Source: Sediminibacterium sp. (lineage in GTDB: Bacteria > Bacteroidota > Bacteroidia > Chitinophagales > Chitinophagaceae). Taken from it: DNA of 64,000 nt. Positions within the stretch are counted from its first letter, which is position 1, and each line of letters begins with the position of its first letter. The DNA lies in assembly GCA_016786865.1 (NCBI GenBank), contig JAEUVE010000024.1:1-64000 (forward strand). Direction: 5' to 3'. The notes under the pieces are model-generated. The model ran no database searches, had not been told where the DNA came from, and worked only from the letters and a program-made list of their open reading frames with translations. Shown one piece after another: positions 1-8,430 of this stretch. A program made the position numbers and the translations under genes.

Positions 1-122
1 GGCTCATTGGGCAGAAAATCACCAGAACAGTTCTTGCAACTCTTTAACCAAAAATCCGTACCCTATAAAACAGAAAAAAAAACAGATATTGTCTCAAATT
101 TTAACCCTGTTTTGTCCAAAAA

Positions 123-3100
123 TTAAGGGGTCGATACAATACCATGTTTGTTCGACCGCCATACAATACCTAAATTTGCTGCAGTTGCATACACTGAAAC
201 AGATTCAAACCCAATCTTAGATAAAGCCTGACTACTGATTGAATAGGCAATTTGCACATCCTGAAACCTTATATGATCGCCTTTTTCTACCAGAATGTCT
301 GACGATTCATAAAAGGCATCCCTGCTCGAGTTGGCTGGATATATCATTGATGGAACACTAGTGTATTTTTCATCCCCCGGCTTTTTCCATCTGAGATTGT
401 AATCAGGACTACCTATAACTCCTGACTTAGTAGCGAACAAATTATAATTTACAGACTGCCTTCTAAAATAATTACCAAATTTGCATGTCAGTAAAAACGA
501 AAGAGAAATGTTTTTGTAAACAAATCTATTTATTACACTTCCAGTTAAGGGAGGATTGACTGGCCCCATATAATTTAGATCCTGCCTGTCTGTTGAAGTA
601 CCAAACCCCGAGTAATTCTGGCTAACTTTCCCATCTAAGAGACCTTGAGGATTTCCCGCTGAATCAAGCCCAGCCCACTTATATGCAAATAAGGAATATA
701 ATGGATATCCGATAACGGGATTAATAGTTATTAAACTGGTATAAGTTCCATTTGTACTTTTATTCCCCAAAAAATTGATCACTTTATCTTTAGCATAATT
801 AACTATGAGTGTGGTATACCATGAAAATTTCTTTGTATTTATATTTTTTGAATTAATTACTATATCAAATCCAGAAGTCGTAATATCTGCTGTATTACCT
901 AAAAAAGATGAATTTCCGGTTGTAGGGTCCAACAATGTTAACGCAATAAGATCCTCACCTTTTTTAGAAAAGTATTCAATTGATCCACTCAGTATCTTAT
1001 CCTTAAGCTCAAAATCAACGCCGAAGTTCCAATGATTTACTTTCTCCCATCGCAAATTAGGATTAGGAATATTAGATACAGATGCAGAAGCAGCGCCGTA
1101 AGTATTATTGCTACCATAGCTGATTGTTGTGAGTGCCGCTACAGCGGTATTGCTGTTTCCCTGATAACCATTAGTAACTCTGAACTTCAAATAGGGAAGC
1201 CATTGAATATTATAAAAACCTTCTTTACTGGCATGCCAACCAAAACCGACTGAATAAAGAGGAACCCCTTTCATATTTGAATTAACACCGTAAATATTCG
1301 ATTCGTCCCGTCTGCCGCTTACAGTAATTGAGTACCTGCTTTTATAAGTGTAGCCCACAAGTATATATTGAGAGATGAAATTGGTAATACCCCCCTTGTT
1401 TGTAATACCACTTGGAATTAAAGCAGTTCCGGTAGCATTATAGCGAGGATATTGATTAGCGAGATCCACATTAATAAAGGTCCTATTACTTTTATCATAG
1501 CCATACAATCTGTTTGTAGAACTAAAGCTTTCATTTTTTTTCACCTCTACTCCAATTAAGCCTGTAATAGCATGTATTCCATTAAAAATATTAGTATAAT
1601 TTAATTGAGCTCTGGAAACTTTAGACTGGTATGTGTAATTATTTTCATCCAATATGCCACCTAATGGAAGAGGCCTCGTAACTGATCCGGAAACAAAATT
1701 TATAGCTGAAAATGTATTGATCAAATTCCTTGCAAAATATGTCTTACTACTTTGATAATTTATCTGTTCAGATATTCCTTTACTATAATTGAAGAAAGTT
1801 TCAGCAAACAAACCCTTTACTATTTTAAATTTAGCGGAAACGTCAATACGGTAGTCCGTCAATTTTGTCTCATTATCAGCAAATTTGATTTCATCCAATG
1901 GCCTGTATCGCCAGTCAAGAAGTATACCTTGTCCTGCCGTATCTTGATAAGAATTTCGTAGACTTGTATTATAAATTGCTAGGGCACCTCCTTTTTCATC
2001 AGCAAGCCTTTGATAAGGTATATATCCTCCATCTATAGCTCCACTATTATTTCTGACTGTAGTACTTTGTTGAAATTGAACCCCTGCGTAAAGCTCCAAT
2101 CTTTTATTAAAAAGGAAATAGCTGTTATTTGCTCTGATTGTGGCCCGCTGATACCTATTTCCCTTAAGAGAAGGCTGCGTATTATCAATACCTGCCGAAA
2201 AGAAATACCTATTTGAAATACTACCACCTGTAAGATTAATATCACAATGCTGGTTACTAGTCCACCTGTACAAATATTTGTTTAAATCATTTCGGATATC
2301 AACTCCTGCTAATTGATCAAGCATTGTTGCAGAATCCGCAGCTGAAATTTGCCCTAAAGCCCTTTTTTGCAATATGGCCACCACTGGTGTCAGTGGAGTA
2401 GATGGACTAGAAAATGAAGATGTATAATTACCATTACTAAAAAGAAATTTTTCTACCTCAATATAATCGCTTGATTTCATGAAAGGACTATAATATAGAT
2501 TAGGCCTTTCGCCTATCGAAACCCAGGAATTTATATTTACTAATAATGGTTGATTAAGTTTCCCCTTTTTAGTAGTCAACACTATTACACCATTTCCTGA
2601 TTGAGTCCCCCAAATAGCTGCAGCTGATGCATCTTTCAAAATCGTTATACTCTCAATATCATCAGGATTTATTGCACTAAGGTCTCCATCAAAGGGAAAA
2701 TTATCCATTATTATCAACGGACTTGGATTAGAATTAAGCGTACTTCTTCCTCGGATTGACAAAGTAGATTCATTTGCCCTACTTATAGTACTACTGGAAC
2801 CTGCACCGACTCTGATATTTTTATTAAATGCAAGGCCACTCGTTACACCTTCCAGCCTGTCTATGATATTGGTGGATACACTACGGTTTATTAAAGCACT
2901 ATCTATCAGTACAAAACTTCCCGTTGCCCTTTCTTTAGGTATCTGCTGGTACCCAGTATTTACCGCAGTTATCGTCACATCCGCCAATTCACTGATTTTT
3001 GCAGTTGTTTTTAATATGCCAAGCTCCTCTCTACCATTTACTTTTATCTCCAGGCGTTCAATATTCACCCCACTGATCACAAGCGTAGCATTATCATCTA

Positions 3101-3608
3101 CTCCTTTAAGTTCAAATTCCCCATTCTCATTGGTAGATACTCCCTTTGTGCTGCCTTTTACAACAACACTGGCTCCGGCAATGGGTTTTCCGTTCTCATC
3201 CTTAATCGTTCCGCGTACGTCTATGGTGCGGGCTTGTAGCAGATCTAATCCGGGGTATATACCCTGGGTTAGACTTTCCTCCTTTTTTTTAGGCGTAATG
3301 AATATGGTTTTACCGTCAATGAAAAATTCGAGTGTTTGGTTTTTCAGAATCATTTTAAGTGCATCAGGCAAAGCGAGGTTTTTAAACGCTACACTTACGG
3401 GCTGGGCATTTTTTAAATCAGAAACCTGGTAAAAAAAGCCATAGCCGGTTTGTTGTTCCAGCGCCCTGAACACCTGTTCCAATTTGGCATTCCTGGCAGA
3501 ATAGGAAACAATCTGGGCAGACGTTTTTGCGTACAGATGCATCGCCGTGAATAAGATGAGGGCTGTCGTCAATTTCATGACAAATAGCAGTTTGGTTCGA
3601 AATTTCAT
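123..3608 (-). CDS. SusC/RagA-type TonB-linked outer membrane protein with STN domain (C-terminus probably lost)
   Basis: Outer-membrane TonB-dependent transporter of the SusC family. I start it at MKFRTKLL, which begins a clean signal peptide; the open frame extends 31 codons further without one. After the signal come an STN (secretin/TonB N-terminal) signalling domain (about residues 30-95), a carboxypeptidase-regulatory-like beta domain (motif IAGASVVVKGS), a plug (LSIRGRSTL, then a segment with ILKDASAAAIWG) and a long barrel. The STN domain and the upstream FecR and ECF sigma genes mark it as a cell-surface-signalling receptor; the ligand cannot be told. The protein ends ...SNKHGIVSTP, without the final aromatic beta-strand such barrels carry. 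A small insertion near base 134 seems to have shifted the frame. The SusD partner expected downstream would lie outside the window. Confidence 0.9.
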   Translation of the reverse strand: MKFRTKLLFVMKLTTALILFTAMHLYAKTSAQIVSYSARNAKLEQVFRALEQQTGYGFFYQVSDLKNAQPVSVAFKNLALPDALKMILKNQTLEFFIDGKTIFITPKKKEESLTQGIYPGLDLLQARTIDVRGTIKDENGKPIAGASVVVKGSTKGVSTNENGEFELKGVDDNATLVISGVNIERLEIKVNGREELGILKTTAKISELADVTITAVNTGYQQIPKERATGSFVLIDSALINRSVSTNIIDRLEGVTSGLAFNKNIRVGAGSSSTISRANESTLSIRGRSTLNSNPSPLIIMDNFPFDGDLSAINPDDIESITILKDASAAAIWGTQSGNGVIVLTTKKGKLNQPLLVNINSWVSIGERPNLYYSPFMKSSDYIEVEKFLFSNGNYTSSFSSPSTPLTPVVAILQKRALGQISAADSATMLDQLAGVDIRNDLNKYLYRWTSNQHCDINLTGGSISNRYFFSAGIDNTQPSLKGNRYQRATIRANNSYFLFNKRLELYAGVQFQQSTTVRNNSGAIDGGYIPYQRLADEKGGALAIYNTSLRNSYQDTAGQGILLDWRYRPLDEIKFADNETKLTDYRIDVSAKFKIVKGLFAETFFNYSKGISEQINYQSSKTYFARNLINTFSAINFVSGSVTRPLPLGGILDENNYTYQSKVSRAQLNYTNIFNGIHAITGLIGVEVKKNESFSSTNRLYGYDKSNRTFINVDLANQYPRYNATGTALIPSGITNKGGITNFISQYILVGYTYKSRYSITVSGRRDESNIYGVNSNMKGVPLYSVGFGWHASKEGFYNIQWLPYLKFRVTNGYQGNSNTAVAALTTISYGSNNTYGAASASVSNIPNPNLRWEKVNHWNFGVDFELKDKILSGSIEYFSKKGEDLIALTLLDPTTGNSSFLGNTADITTSGFDIVINSKNINTKKFSWYTTLIVNYAKDKVINFLGNKSTNGTYTSLITINPVIGYPLYSLFAYKWAGLDSAGNPQGLLDGKVSQNYSGFGTSTDRQDLNYMGPVNPPLTGSVINRFVYKNISLSFLLTCKFGNYFRRQSVNYNLFATKSGVIGSPDYNLRWKKPGDEKYTSVPSMIYPANSSRDAFYESSDILVEKGDHIRFQDVQIAYSISSQALSKIGFESVSVYATAANLGIVWRSNKHGIVSTP
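134..170. repeat. 10-bp direct repeat at the broken 3' end of the SusC gene
   Basis: The ten bases ATACAATACC occur at 134-143 and again at 161-170, exactly 27 bases apart. Read on the minus strand they encode Gly-Ile-Val in both copies, the first within LGIVWR and the second within HGIVSTP. Removing five bases from the second copy would restore His-Gly-Ile-Asp-Pro, which fits the usual sequence of the family at this point. The repeat therefore looks like the footprint of a small templated insertion. Confidence 0.6.
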
Positions 3609-3748
3609 AATTTCGGTTACGTTTTGGGTTAACAATAGTGAATCCGGTAGTACGTTTTTACTTCTTACGTTACCCAAAACAATCGGTCGTTCGCGTCGCA
3701 AGCGCGGGCGGCTTTTTATTTTGAGTATGCTATCTACAAGCCGGGCCT

Positions 3749-4912
3749 TTAGGGCTTTGGCGTTGATACAACGATTCGCTTGTTCTCCTCTATCCTGAAA
3801 CGAACAGGATATCTTTCAAGATTCTTCAGCAATTGTTCCAGTGGCATACCTCTTGCAATCTTTCCCTGGAAGGGTGCATGCGATGGTACATTTTCAAAAA
3901 CTACTTCCACATCGTACCACCTTGCTATCTCCCGCATCACGGTACGGATATCGGCATTGTCAAATCCAAAGAATCCGTTCTTCCATGCCAGTGCCTGTTC
4001 TATATTGGCCGTTGTGATAGTCCCGTTCAGGTACTGCTCTCCCGGTTGAAGCACAGCCTTATTAATCTTCACTACGCCTTCAACCAATGTTGTTTTGATA
4101 CCTGTTTCGCCAGGATAGGCATTTATGTTGAAACTTGTACCAATGTCTTCTATTACTTCATTCCCCACTTTTACTTTAAAAGTTGCCTGGGTATTGTGCT
4201 TCACTTCAAAATAGGCTTCACCGGTCATTGTAACTATTCTTTCCTTACCTGGCAAAAAGGCCACCGGGTAAGTAATAGACGATCCCGCATTCAACCAGAC
4301 ACGGCTACCATCGCTTAATGCTATATCTATGGGCTGGCTGTTTTTCGGGTTCGTTAATGTATTGTAAGATTCAACATTGGTCTTACCACTGTAAACGATC
4401 TGCCCGTTTTTCAGTTTAACAAGCTGCACATCTCCCATCATGGCCAATTGTCCGTTGGCGGCGCTATCCAGGTGTACAATCCTGCCATCCGCCAGTTGAA
4501 TAGTGGCTCTATTGGATGTTGGTGCGGGCAGATCATTTTTATGCACTGCACGCTGCTGCGCAATCTTCTGTTCTTTAGAAGCCTTATAAGAAACATACCA
4601 CCAACCGCCAACTGCAATCAATAAAAATATAGCTGCTACTGATACCATACGAGCCATCCTTACCCGGACCGGAACTACCTTTGCTTCCTCTCTGCTCGCC
4701 AGTATTTTTTCGAATAAAATCTCCCAATTTACTGCAGGCTGTACTTCTTCGCCAGCAAATCCTGTAACCAGAAACTTTATATAATTTTCTATGTCTTTTT
4801 CATGAACAGCTAACCGCACATAATCAAATAGTTCTGCTTCCTCCGCTGGAGATGCCTTGCCGCTGGTCCATACCTGCAGCAGGTAATTGATTCTTTCGTT
4901 TGAACTATTCAT
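3749..4912 (-). CDS. FecR family anti-sigma factor / signal transducer
   Basis: Inner-membrane FecR-type regulator that relays the state of the outer-membrane receptor to the ECF sigma factor. The 387-residue protein has a cytoplasmic N-terminal helical part, one membrane segment at about residues 88-108 (IFLLIAVGGWW), a periplasmic FecR domain with DGSRVWLNAGSSITYP and GEAYFEVKHN, and a C-terminal DUF4974 domain (DIRTVMREIARWYDVEV). It lies between the sigma gene and the SusC gene on the same strand, the usual order sigma-FecR-SusC in Bacteroidota. About 140 bases separate its stop from the SusC start, so SusC may have its own promoter there. Confidence 0.93.
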   Translation of the reverse strand: MNSSNERINYLLQVWTSGKASPAEEAELFDYVRLAVHEKDIENYIKFLVTGFAGEEVQPAVNWEILFEKILASREEAKVVPVRVRMARMVSVAAIFLLIAVGGWWYVSYKASKEQKIAQQRAVHKNDLPAPTSNRATIQLADGRIVHLDSAANGQLAMMGDVQLVKLKNGQIVYSGKTNVESYNTLTNPKNSQPIDIALSDGSRVWLNAGSSITYPVAFLPGKERIVTMTGEAYFEVKHNTQATFKVKVGNEVIEDIGTSFNINAYPGETGIKTTLVEGVVKINKAVLQPGEQYLNGTITTANIEQALAWKNGFFGFDNADIRTVMREIARWYDVEVVFENVPSHAPFQGKIARGMPLEQLLKNLERYPVRFRIEENKRIVVSTPKP

Positions 4913-4996
4913 ATCATCAGAAAACAGGTGCTACAGACTGCCCCCTTTATACTGACGTTCGTAGCAAAGAAAATGTACTAGTTGCAGAAAAAATAT

Positions 4997-5599
4997 TTAC
5001 AAACTGCTCCAGATGGCCATCCAGATCAGGGCAGATGCTTCTTTGTTAAAATAATCCCGGATAAATGTTACGGCTGCAGCCAGGTGGTTCCGGACGGTAT
5101 TGGGAGAAATATGGAGCTTTTCGGCAATCTCCTCACGACTCAGGCCCTCCTGTTTGGCCAATCGATATACCATTTGCTGTTGGGCGGGCAATTGTCCGAT
5201 CACTGTTTCGAAGAGTATCCTGTTTTCCTTTTCCAACAGCAATGCCTCAACAGAATCTTCCTCCAATGCTGCATCTACATCGGAAAGCGTCTGTTTCAAC
5301 TCGCGCTCCTGCGCCAGCTTTCGAAACTGCGTATAAATAACATTATGAAGCATCTTAAAGAGATATGCTTCCGGGTTTTCGGCCAGGGCAACCAGTTCCC
5401 GTTTTTTCCAGAATGAAATAAACACTTCCTGAACAATATCTTCCGCCAGTTCGGCCGACCGAATCATTTTGAATGCTGCGGTATAAAACGGGGCCTTATA
5501 TTGTTCAAATACAAGCCGGAAGGCAGTTTCATTGCCTTCACTCACCTGTCGGAACAGCGTATTACTGGTTGTATTTTGATATGAACTTGTACGAACCAC
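4997..5599 (-). CDS. ECF-type RNA polymerase sigma-70 factor (FecI-like)
   Basis: Extracytoplasmic-function sigma factor of 200 residues, probably directing transcription of the SusC gene downstream. Region 2 lies at about residues 20-90 (AELAEDIVQEVFISFWKKR) and region 4 at about 120-175, with a helix-turn-helix in LSREEIAEKLHISPNTVRNHL-type sequence. The frame is open back to a TAA at 5612-5614 and holds no early ATG, so I take GTG at 5599 as the start. It heads the sigma, FecR, SusC series; regulation by release from FecR is inferred from family knowledge. Confidence 0.92.
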   Translation of the reverse strand: MVRTSSYQNTTSNTLFRQVSEGNETAFRLVFEQYKAPFYTAAFKMIRSAELAEDIVQEVFISFWKKRELVALAENPEAYLFKMLHNVIYTQFRKLAQERELKQTLSDVDAALEEDSVEALLLEKENRILFETVIGQLPAQQQMVYRLAKQEGLSREEIAEKLHISPNTVRNHLAAAVTFIRDYFNKEASALIWMAIWSSL

Positions 5600-5716
5600 C
5601 AGGAAAATGATTTAAACGTAGCAGAAACAATAATAGGATTTCCCCACGACAAGGCACTTAAATTATTTTAAATGCTGCATAATCTGGTATTTACAAATTC
5701 AAAAAAAATACCTCCC

Positions 5717-6961
5717 TCATCTAAAACTGTCTATCCAGGGCTTTGCACTAATCAGCGATTCTATATAAGTATCCCGGTGATCTGCATTAGCACCCGCATT
5801 AACCTGGTAAGCGTCCTGCTTCCCGAGCTTGCGCATGTATTCTACAGCGTAGGCAGCAATGGTTTCCGGTACTGCTTCATCCATCATACCATAATAAGCA
5901 GTGAATGGCGTAACACTTAACCACTTATAGGCTTCTGAGTTGTTCAGTATTTTCCAAAAAGGCGTATTAGCTTGTTTGGCATCATCAAAAAAGGCTTGCG
6001 TAAATACCTCATTCAATTTCTTGGGAACCAATGAATCAAAACGGGAATAGTCTATTTTAAAATCATAGAAGTCCCTTGCATACTGATAATACTTTGGATT
6101 GATGTATTGCTTAGAAAGTCCTTCGAGTCGGTTATAGGTTTCCACAGACAGCATCAAATTACATAAGGCCGCCGGAGTATAATCCGCATCGATAGGTCTT
6201 GGATTAAATAATCCCCTCGTTACAAAAAACAGCGGATCCACAGGTGCTGCAGCAGTGAAAGCTGCATCTACCCGAATACGCTCTATTTCCAGTCTTCTCA
6301 GAAAGAGCATGGTATTATATGCTCCCTGCGACCAGCCGCTCACAAAAAACTTAGTCTTGCTGATCTTTTCTTTCTCCAGAATCTGCAAAGCAGCATAATA
6401 CATATCCAGGCAGGCCTGCTCGGTACTATTTCTTACAAAATAACTGTTGGACTCGGTGGTATTCTCTCCTAAGCCAAAATAATCTGCACCGATCAGTACA
6501 TAACCCTGAGAAGCAAACTGTGAAATCATGAACTGCGTTTCATAACTCATTGAAGGAACCGATGGCACCATCCGTTTGTCAAAAACAGTTCCATGCTGAT
6601 AAGAAATCAGCGGGAGTTGTTGATTGGGTACAACCGGAATCGCAATCAATCCGGATGCAGTGGTTGGTCTGCCAAATTCAGGTATGGCAGACTGATAGGT
6701 TACCCGATATAATTTTACGGGGTATACCGGCTTGGCCATCCTGTTGATGTAGGCATCAGACTTGATAGTAGCTGTTTGAAGGAATCCGGTTAATACTTTT
6801 GTATTGATATTGTTTAGCTGACTGGTAGATAGGGAATCGATCAATGTATAGCTGATCAGTGTTGCCGTGGAGTTGTCCGAAACGACTGCCTCTTTTTTAG
6901 AACAGGAAATTAAAAGGGCTATCATTCCAACTAAGCAGTGCTTAATGAAAGGTTTAAACAT
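5717..6961 (-). CDS. Secreted alpha/beta hydrolase lipoprotein (lipase/esterase-like)
   Basis: A 414-residue protein with a type II signal peptide: MFKPFIKHCLVGMIALLISC puts the lipobox cysteine near residue 20, so it should be a lipoprotein. The rest resembles secretory-lipase type alpha/beta hydrolases: a strand with LPLISYQHGTVFD (oxyanion region), the nucleophile elbow GWSQG with Ser as nucleophile, and a late His in NADHRDTY. An Asp near MMDEAVPE is a plausible third member of the triad. The substrate is unknown. It stands alone, divergent from the operon starting at 7113. Confidence 0.82.
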   Translation of the reverse strand: MFKPFIKHCLVGMIALLISCSKKEAVVSDNSTATLISYTLIDSLSTSQLNNINTKVLTGFLQTATIKSDAYINRMAKPVYPVKLYRVTYQSAIPEFGRPTTASGLIAIPVVPNQQLPLISYQHGTVFDKRMVPSVPSMSYETQFMISQFASQGYVLIGADYFGLGENTTESNSYFVRNSTEQACLDMYYAALQILEKEKISKTKFFVSGWSQGAYNTMLFLRRLEIERIRVDAAFTAAAPVDPLFFVTRGLFNPRPIDADYTPAALCNLMLSVETYNRLEGLSKQYINPKYYQYARDFYDFKIDYSRFDSLVPKKLNEVFTQAFFDDAKQANTPFWKILNNSEAYKWLSVTPFTAYYGMMDEAVPETIAAYAVEYMRKLGKQDAYQVNAGANADHRDTYIESLISAKPWIDSFR

Positions 6962-7060
6962 AGGATTTTCTTTGTTTCAATATTGGATCGGATGAAGATA
7001 TTACTTTTTACCAAATCCAGCCATTGGAGAGGTGCAGCGGGACAATTTAAATACTAAATA

Positions 7061-7093
7061 TTTTAGCATTTCAAGCTAAAACCCTTATCTTTG
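7061..7093 (+). promoter_or_regulatory. Promoter with overlapping palindromic operator for the 7113-8407 operon
   Basis: TATCTTTG at 7086-7093 matches the Bacteroidota minus-7 consensus TAnnTTTG and lies 19 bases before the ATG at 7113. Just upstream is a perfect 7-base inverted repeat, TTTTAGC (7061-7067) and GCTAAAA (7075-7081), with a 7-base spacer. It covers the place where the minus-33 element should be. This looks like a repressor operator, but no regulator is known from the sequence. Confidence 0.5.
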
Positions 7094-7112
7094 CTGCAGT
7101 TTGAATACTGCC

Positions 7113-7613
7113 ATGTACAATCCTTTTATACTGTTTGAACCTTTTATGATTGAACGGCTAATCCGCCTCAACATGGTTTACCTGGTAACGCAAACCTATT
7201 CAAGGGCAGCGTCTGCAAAAGATGCAGACGCAAAAATCAATATCCTTTTAACCGGATACGAGAGCCTGGAAGCTGCCCGCACGCATCGGCTTGCGGTAAA
7301 AGACAAATTTGCAGCAATCATTCAGCTTCAGCTGCCTGCACACCGGGCAAAGCTGCAATCCATGTTACAAAAAAATGCTCCTTACAGGCTTTGGTTTGCC
7401 ATCATCAAAAACAAATGGGTCGTAGAAAAACAAATCAACCACCGGTTTAAAGACCCTTTGCTGCGGTACATCAAATCAAGAACCAACTGGCGGGTTGGAT
7501 ATGATGAGCAACTCCGGCCCCAGTTAGTGTGTATATTTGGAGAACTCTACGTTCATATGGAGCGTGGTACAAAAAAATTGGAAATCCTGTTAAGCGAGCT
7601 TGAAAAATTCTGA
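7113..7613 (+). CDS. Conserved-looking protein of unknown function paired with SRAP
   Basis: A basic protein of 166 residues with no signal peptide or membrane segment. The first ATG gives MYNPFILFEPF; the open frame begins four codons earlier at a TTG. It is mostly helical by eye, with a Lys/Arg-rich middle (LWFAIIKNKWVVEKQINHRF) and a charged C-terminal helix ending LLSELEKF. I do not recognise the family. Its stop lies two bases before the start of the SRAP gene, so the two are surely cotranscribed, and a nucleic-acid-related role is plausible but only inferred from that link. Confidence 0.7.
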   Translation: MYNPFILFEPFMIERLIRLNMVYLVTQTYSRAASAKDADAKINILLTGYESLEAARTHRLAVKDKFAAIIQLQLPAHRAKLQSMLQKNAPYRLWFAIIKNKWVVEKQINHRFKDPLLRYIKSRTNWRVGYDEQLRPQLVCIFGELYVHMERGTKKLEILLSELEKF

Positions 7614-7615
7614 GC

Positions 7616-8407
7616 ATGTGTTGTGACATTTCTTTTACAGCCAACCTGAGTACACTGTCCGATTATTTCCCCAACCTGGAATTTGACGAAGACGTTGAGC
7701 TCAATTCCGATACATCCGTTCACATCAACGGACATGCATTCACCGCGCATCCGATTGTGTACAGAAACAGAACCGATCAGCAACTACATGTACATATGAT
7801 GGAATGGGGATGCATCCCCTACTACATTCAGAACGAAATGCAATTTTTACGGCAACGTACTTCCATGCTAAATGCGCGTAGTGAAAGAATTCTCAACGAT
7901 CCCACCTCCTATTGGTTTAAGATCAGGGAACGCAGGTGCCTGATTCCGGTATCCGGCATTTACGAGCACCGGGAGATCAGAGGATGGAGTAAAAAAGTCC
8001 CTTACTATATTAAAATGAAAGAAGCCCCACTCTTCTTTTTACCCGGATTATACTCGGTAGCAGAATTGCCCGATCTGAATACCGGCGAACTCATCAAACG
8101 CTTCAGCTTTACGATGGTTACAAGAGCTGCAAACAATTTGATGCAACAGATCCACAACAGTGGCAACAACGCCGGCCGTATGCCGCTTTTTCTACCAATT
8201 GATCTGGCTCATGAATGGTTGGGGAATTTAAATATGGAAAGATACCGGCACTTACTGGCGTACGAAATGCCTGATTATGCGCTGGACTATTATACTGTTT
8301 ATACCATCAGGGGAACCAAACCCCATCCTGAGCAAAAGCAAAAAAACGAGCCATATATCTGGACTAAACTGCCAGCGATCAACACCAACAATCTCCTTTC
8401 CTGTTAG
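7616..8407 (+). CDS. SRAP domain protein (YedK/HMCES family, abasic-site DNA-protein crosslinker)
   Basis: SOS-response-associated peptidase family. Members crosslink their Cys2 to abasic sites in single-stranded DNA. The catalytic set is present: Cys2 right after the initiator Met (MCCDISF), the NARSE motif (SMLNARSERI) with its Asn, the glutamate of the SGIYEHR segment, and the late His before RMP. In this protein that last motif is stretched (IHNSGNNAGRMPLFL rather than the compact form in YedK). The length of 263 residues is normal for the family. It is the second gene of an operon with an unknown partner. Confidence 0.92.
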   Translation: MCCDISFTANLSTLSDYFPNLEFDEDVELNSDTSVHINGHAFTAHPIVYRNRTDQQLHVHMMEWGCIPYYIQNEMQFLRQRTSMLNARSERILNDPTSYWFKIRERRCLIPVSGIYEHREIRGWSKKVPYYIKMKEAPLFFLPGLYSVAELPDLNTGELIKRFSFTMVTRAANNLMQQIHNSGNNAGRMPLFLPIDLAHEWLGNLNMERYRHLLAYEMPDYALDYYTVYTIRGTKPHPEQKQKNEPYIWTKLPAINTNNLLSC

Positions 8408-8417
8408 CGCTACCGGT

Positions 8418-8429
8418 ATTGTTAACAAT
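8418..8429. other. 12-bp perfect palindrome between convergent genes
   Basis: ATTGTTAACAAT lies in the 23-base gap between the SRAP stop and the adhesin stop. It is perfectly self-complementary but has no GC-rich stem or T-tract, so it is at best a weak bidirectional terminator or a protein site. Confidence 0.3.
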
Positions 8430-8430
8430 T

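Noticed and set aside
5686..5712. Inverted repeat GGTATTT...AAATACC as a terminator of the lipoprotein hydrolase gene
   Set aside because: Stem of 7 AT-rich pairs with a 13-base loop; too weak to call.
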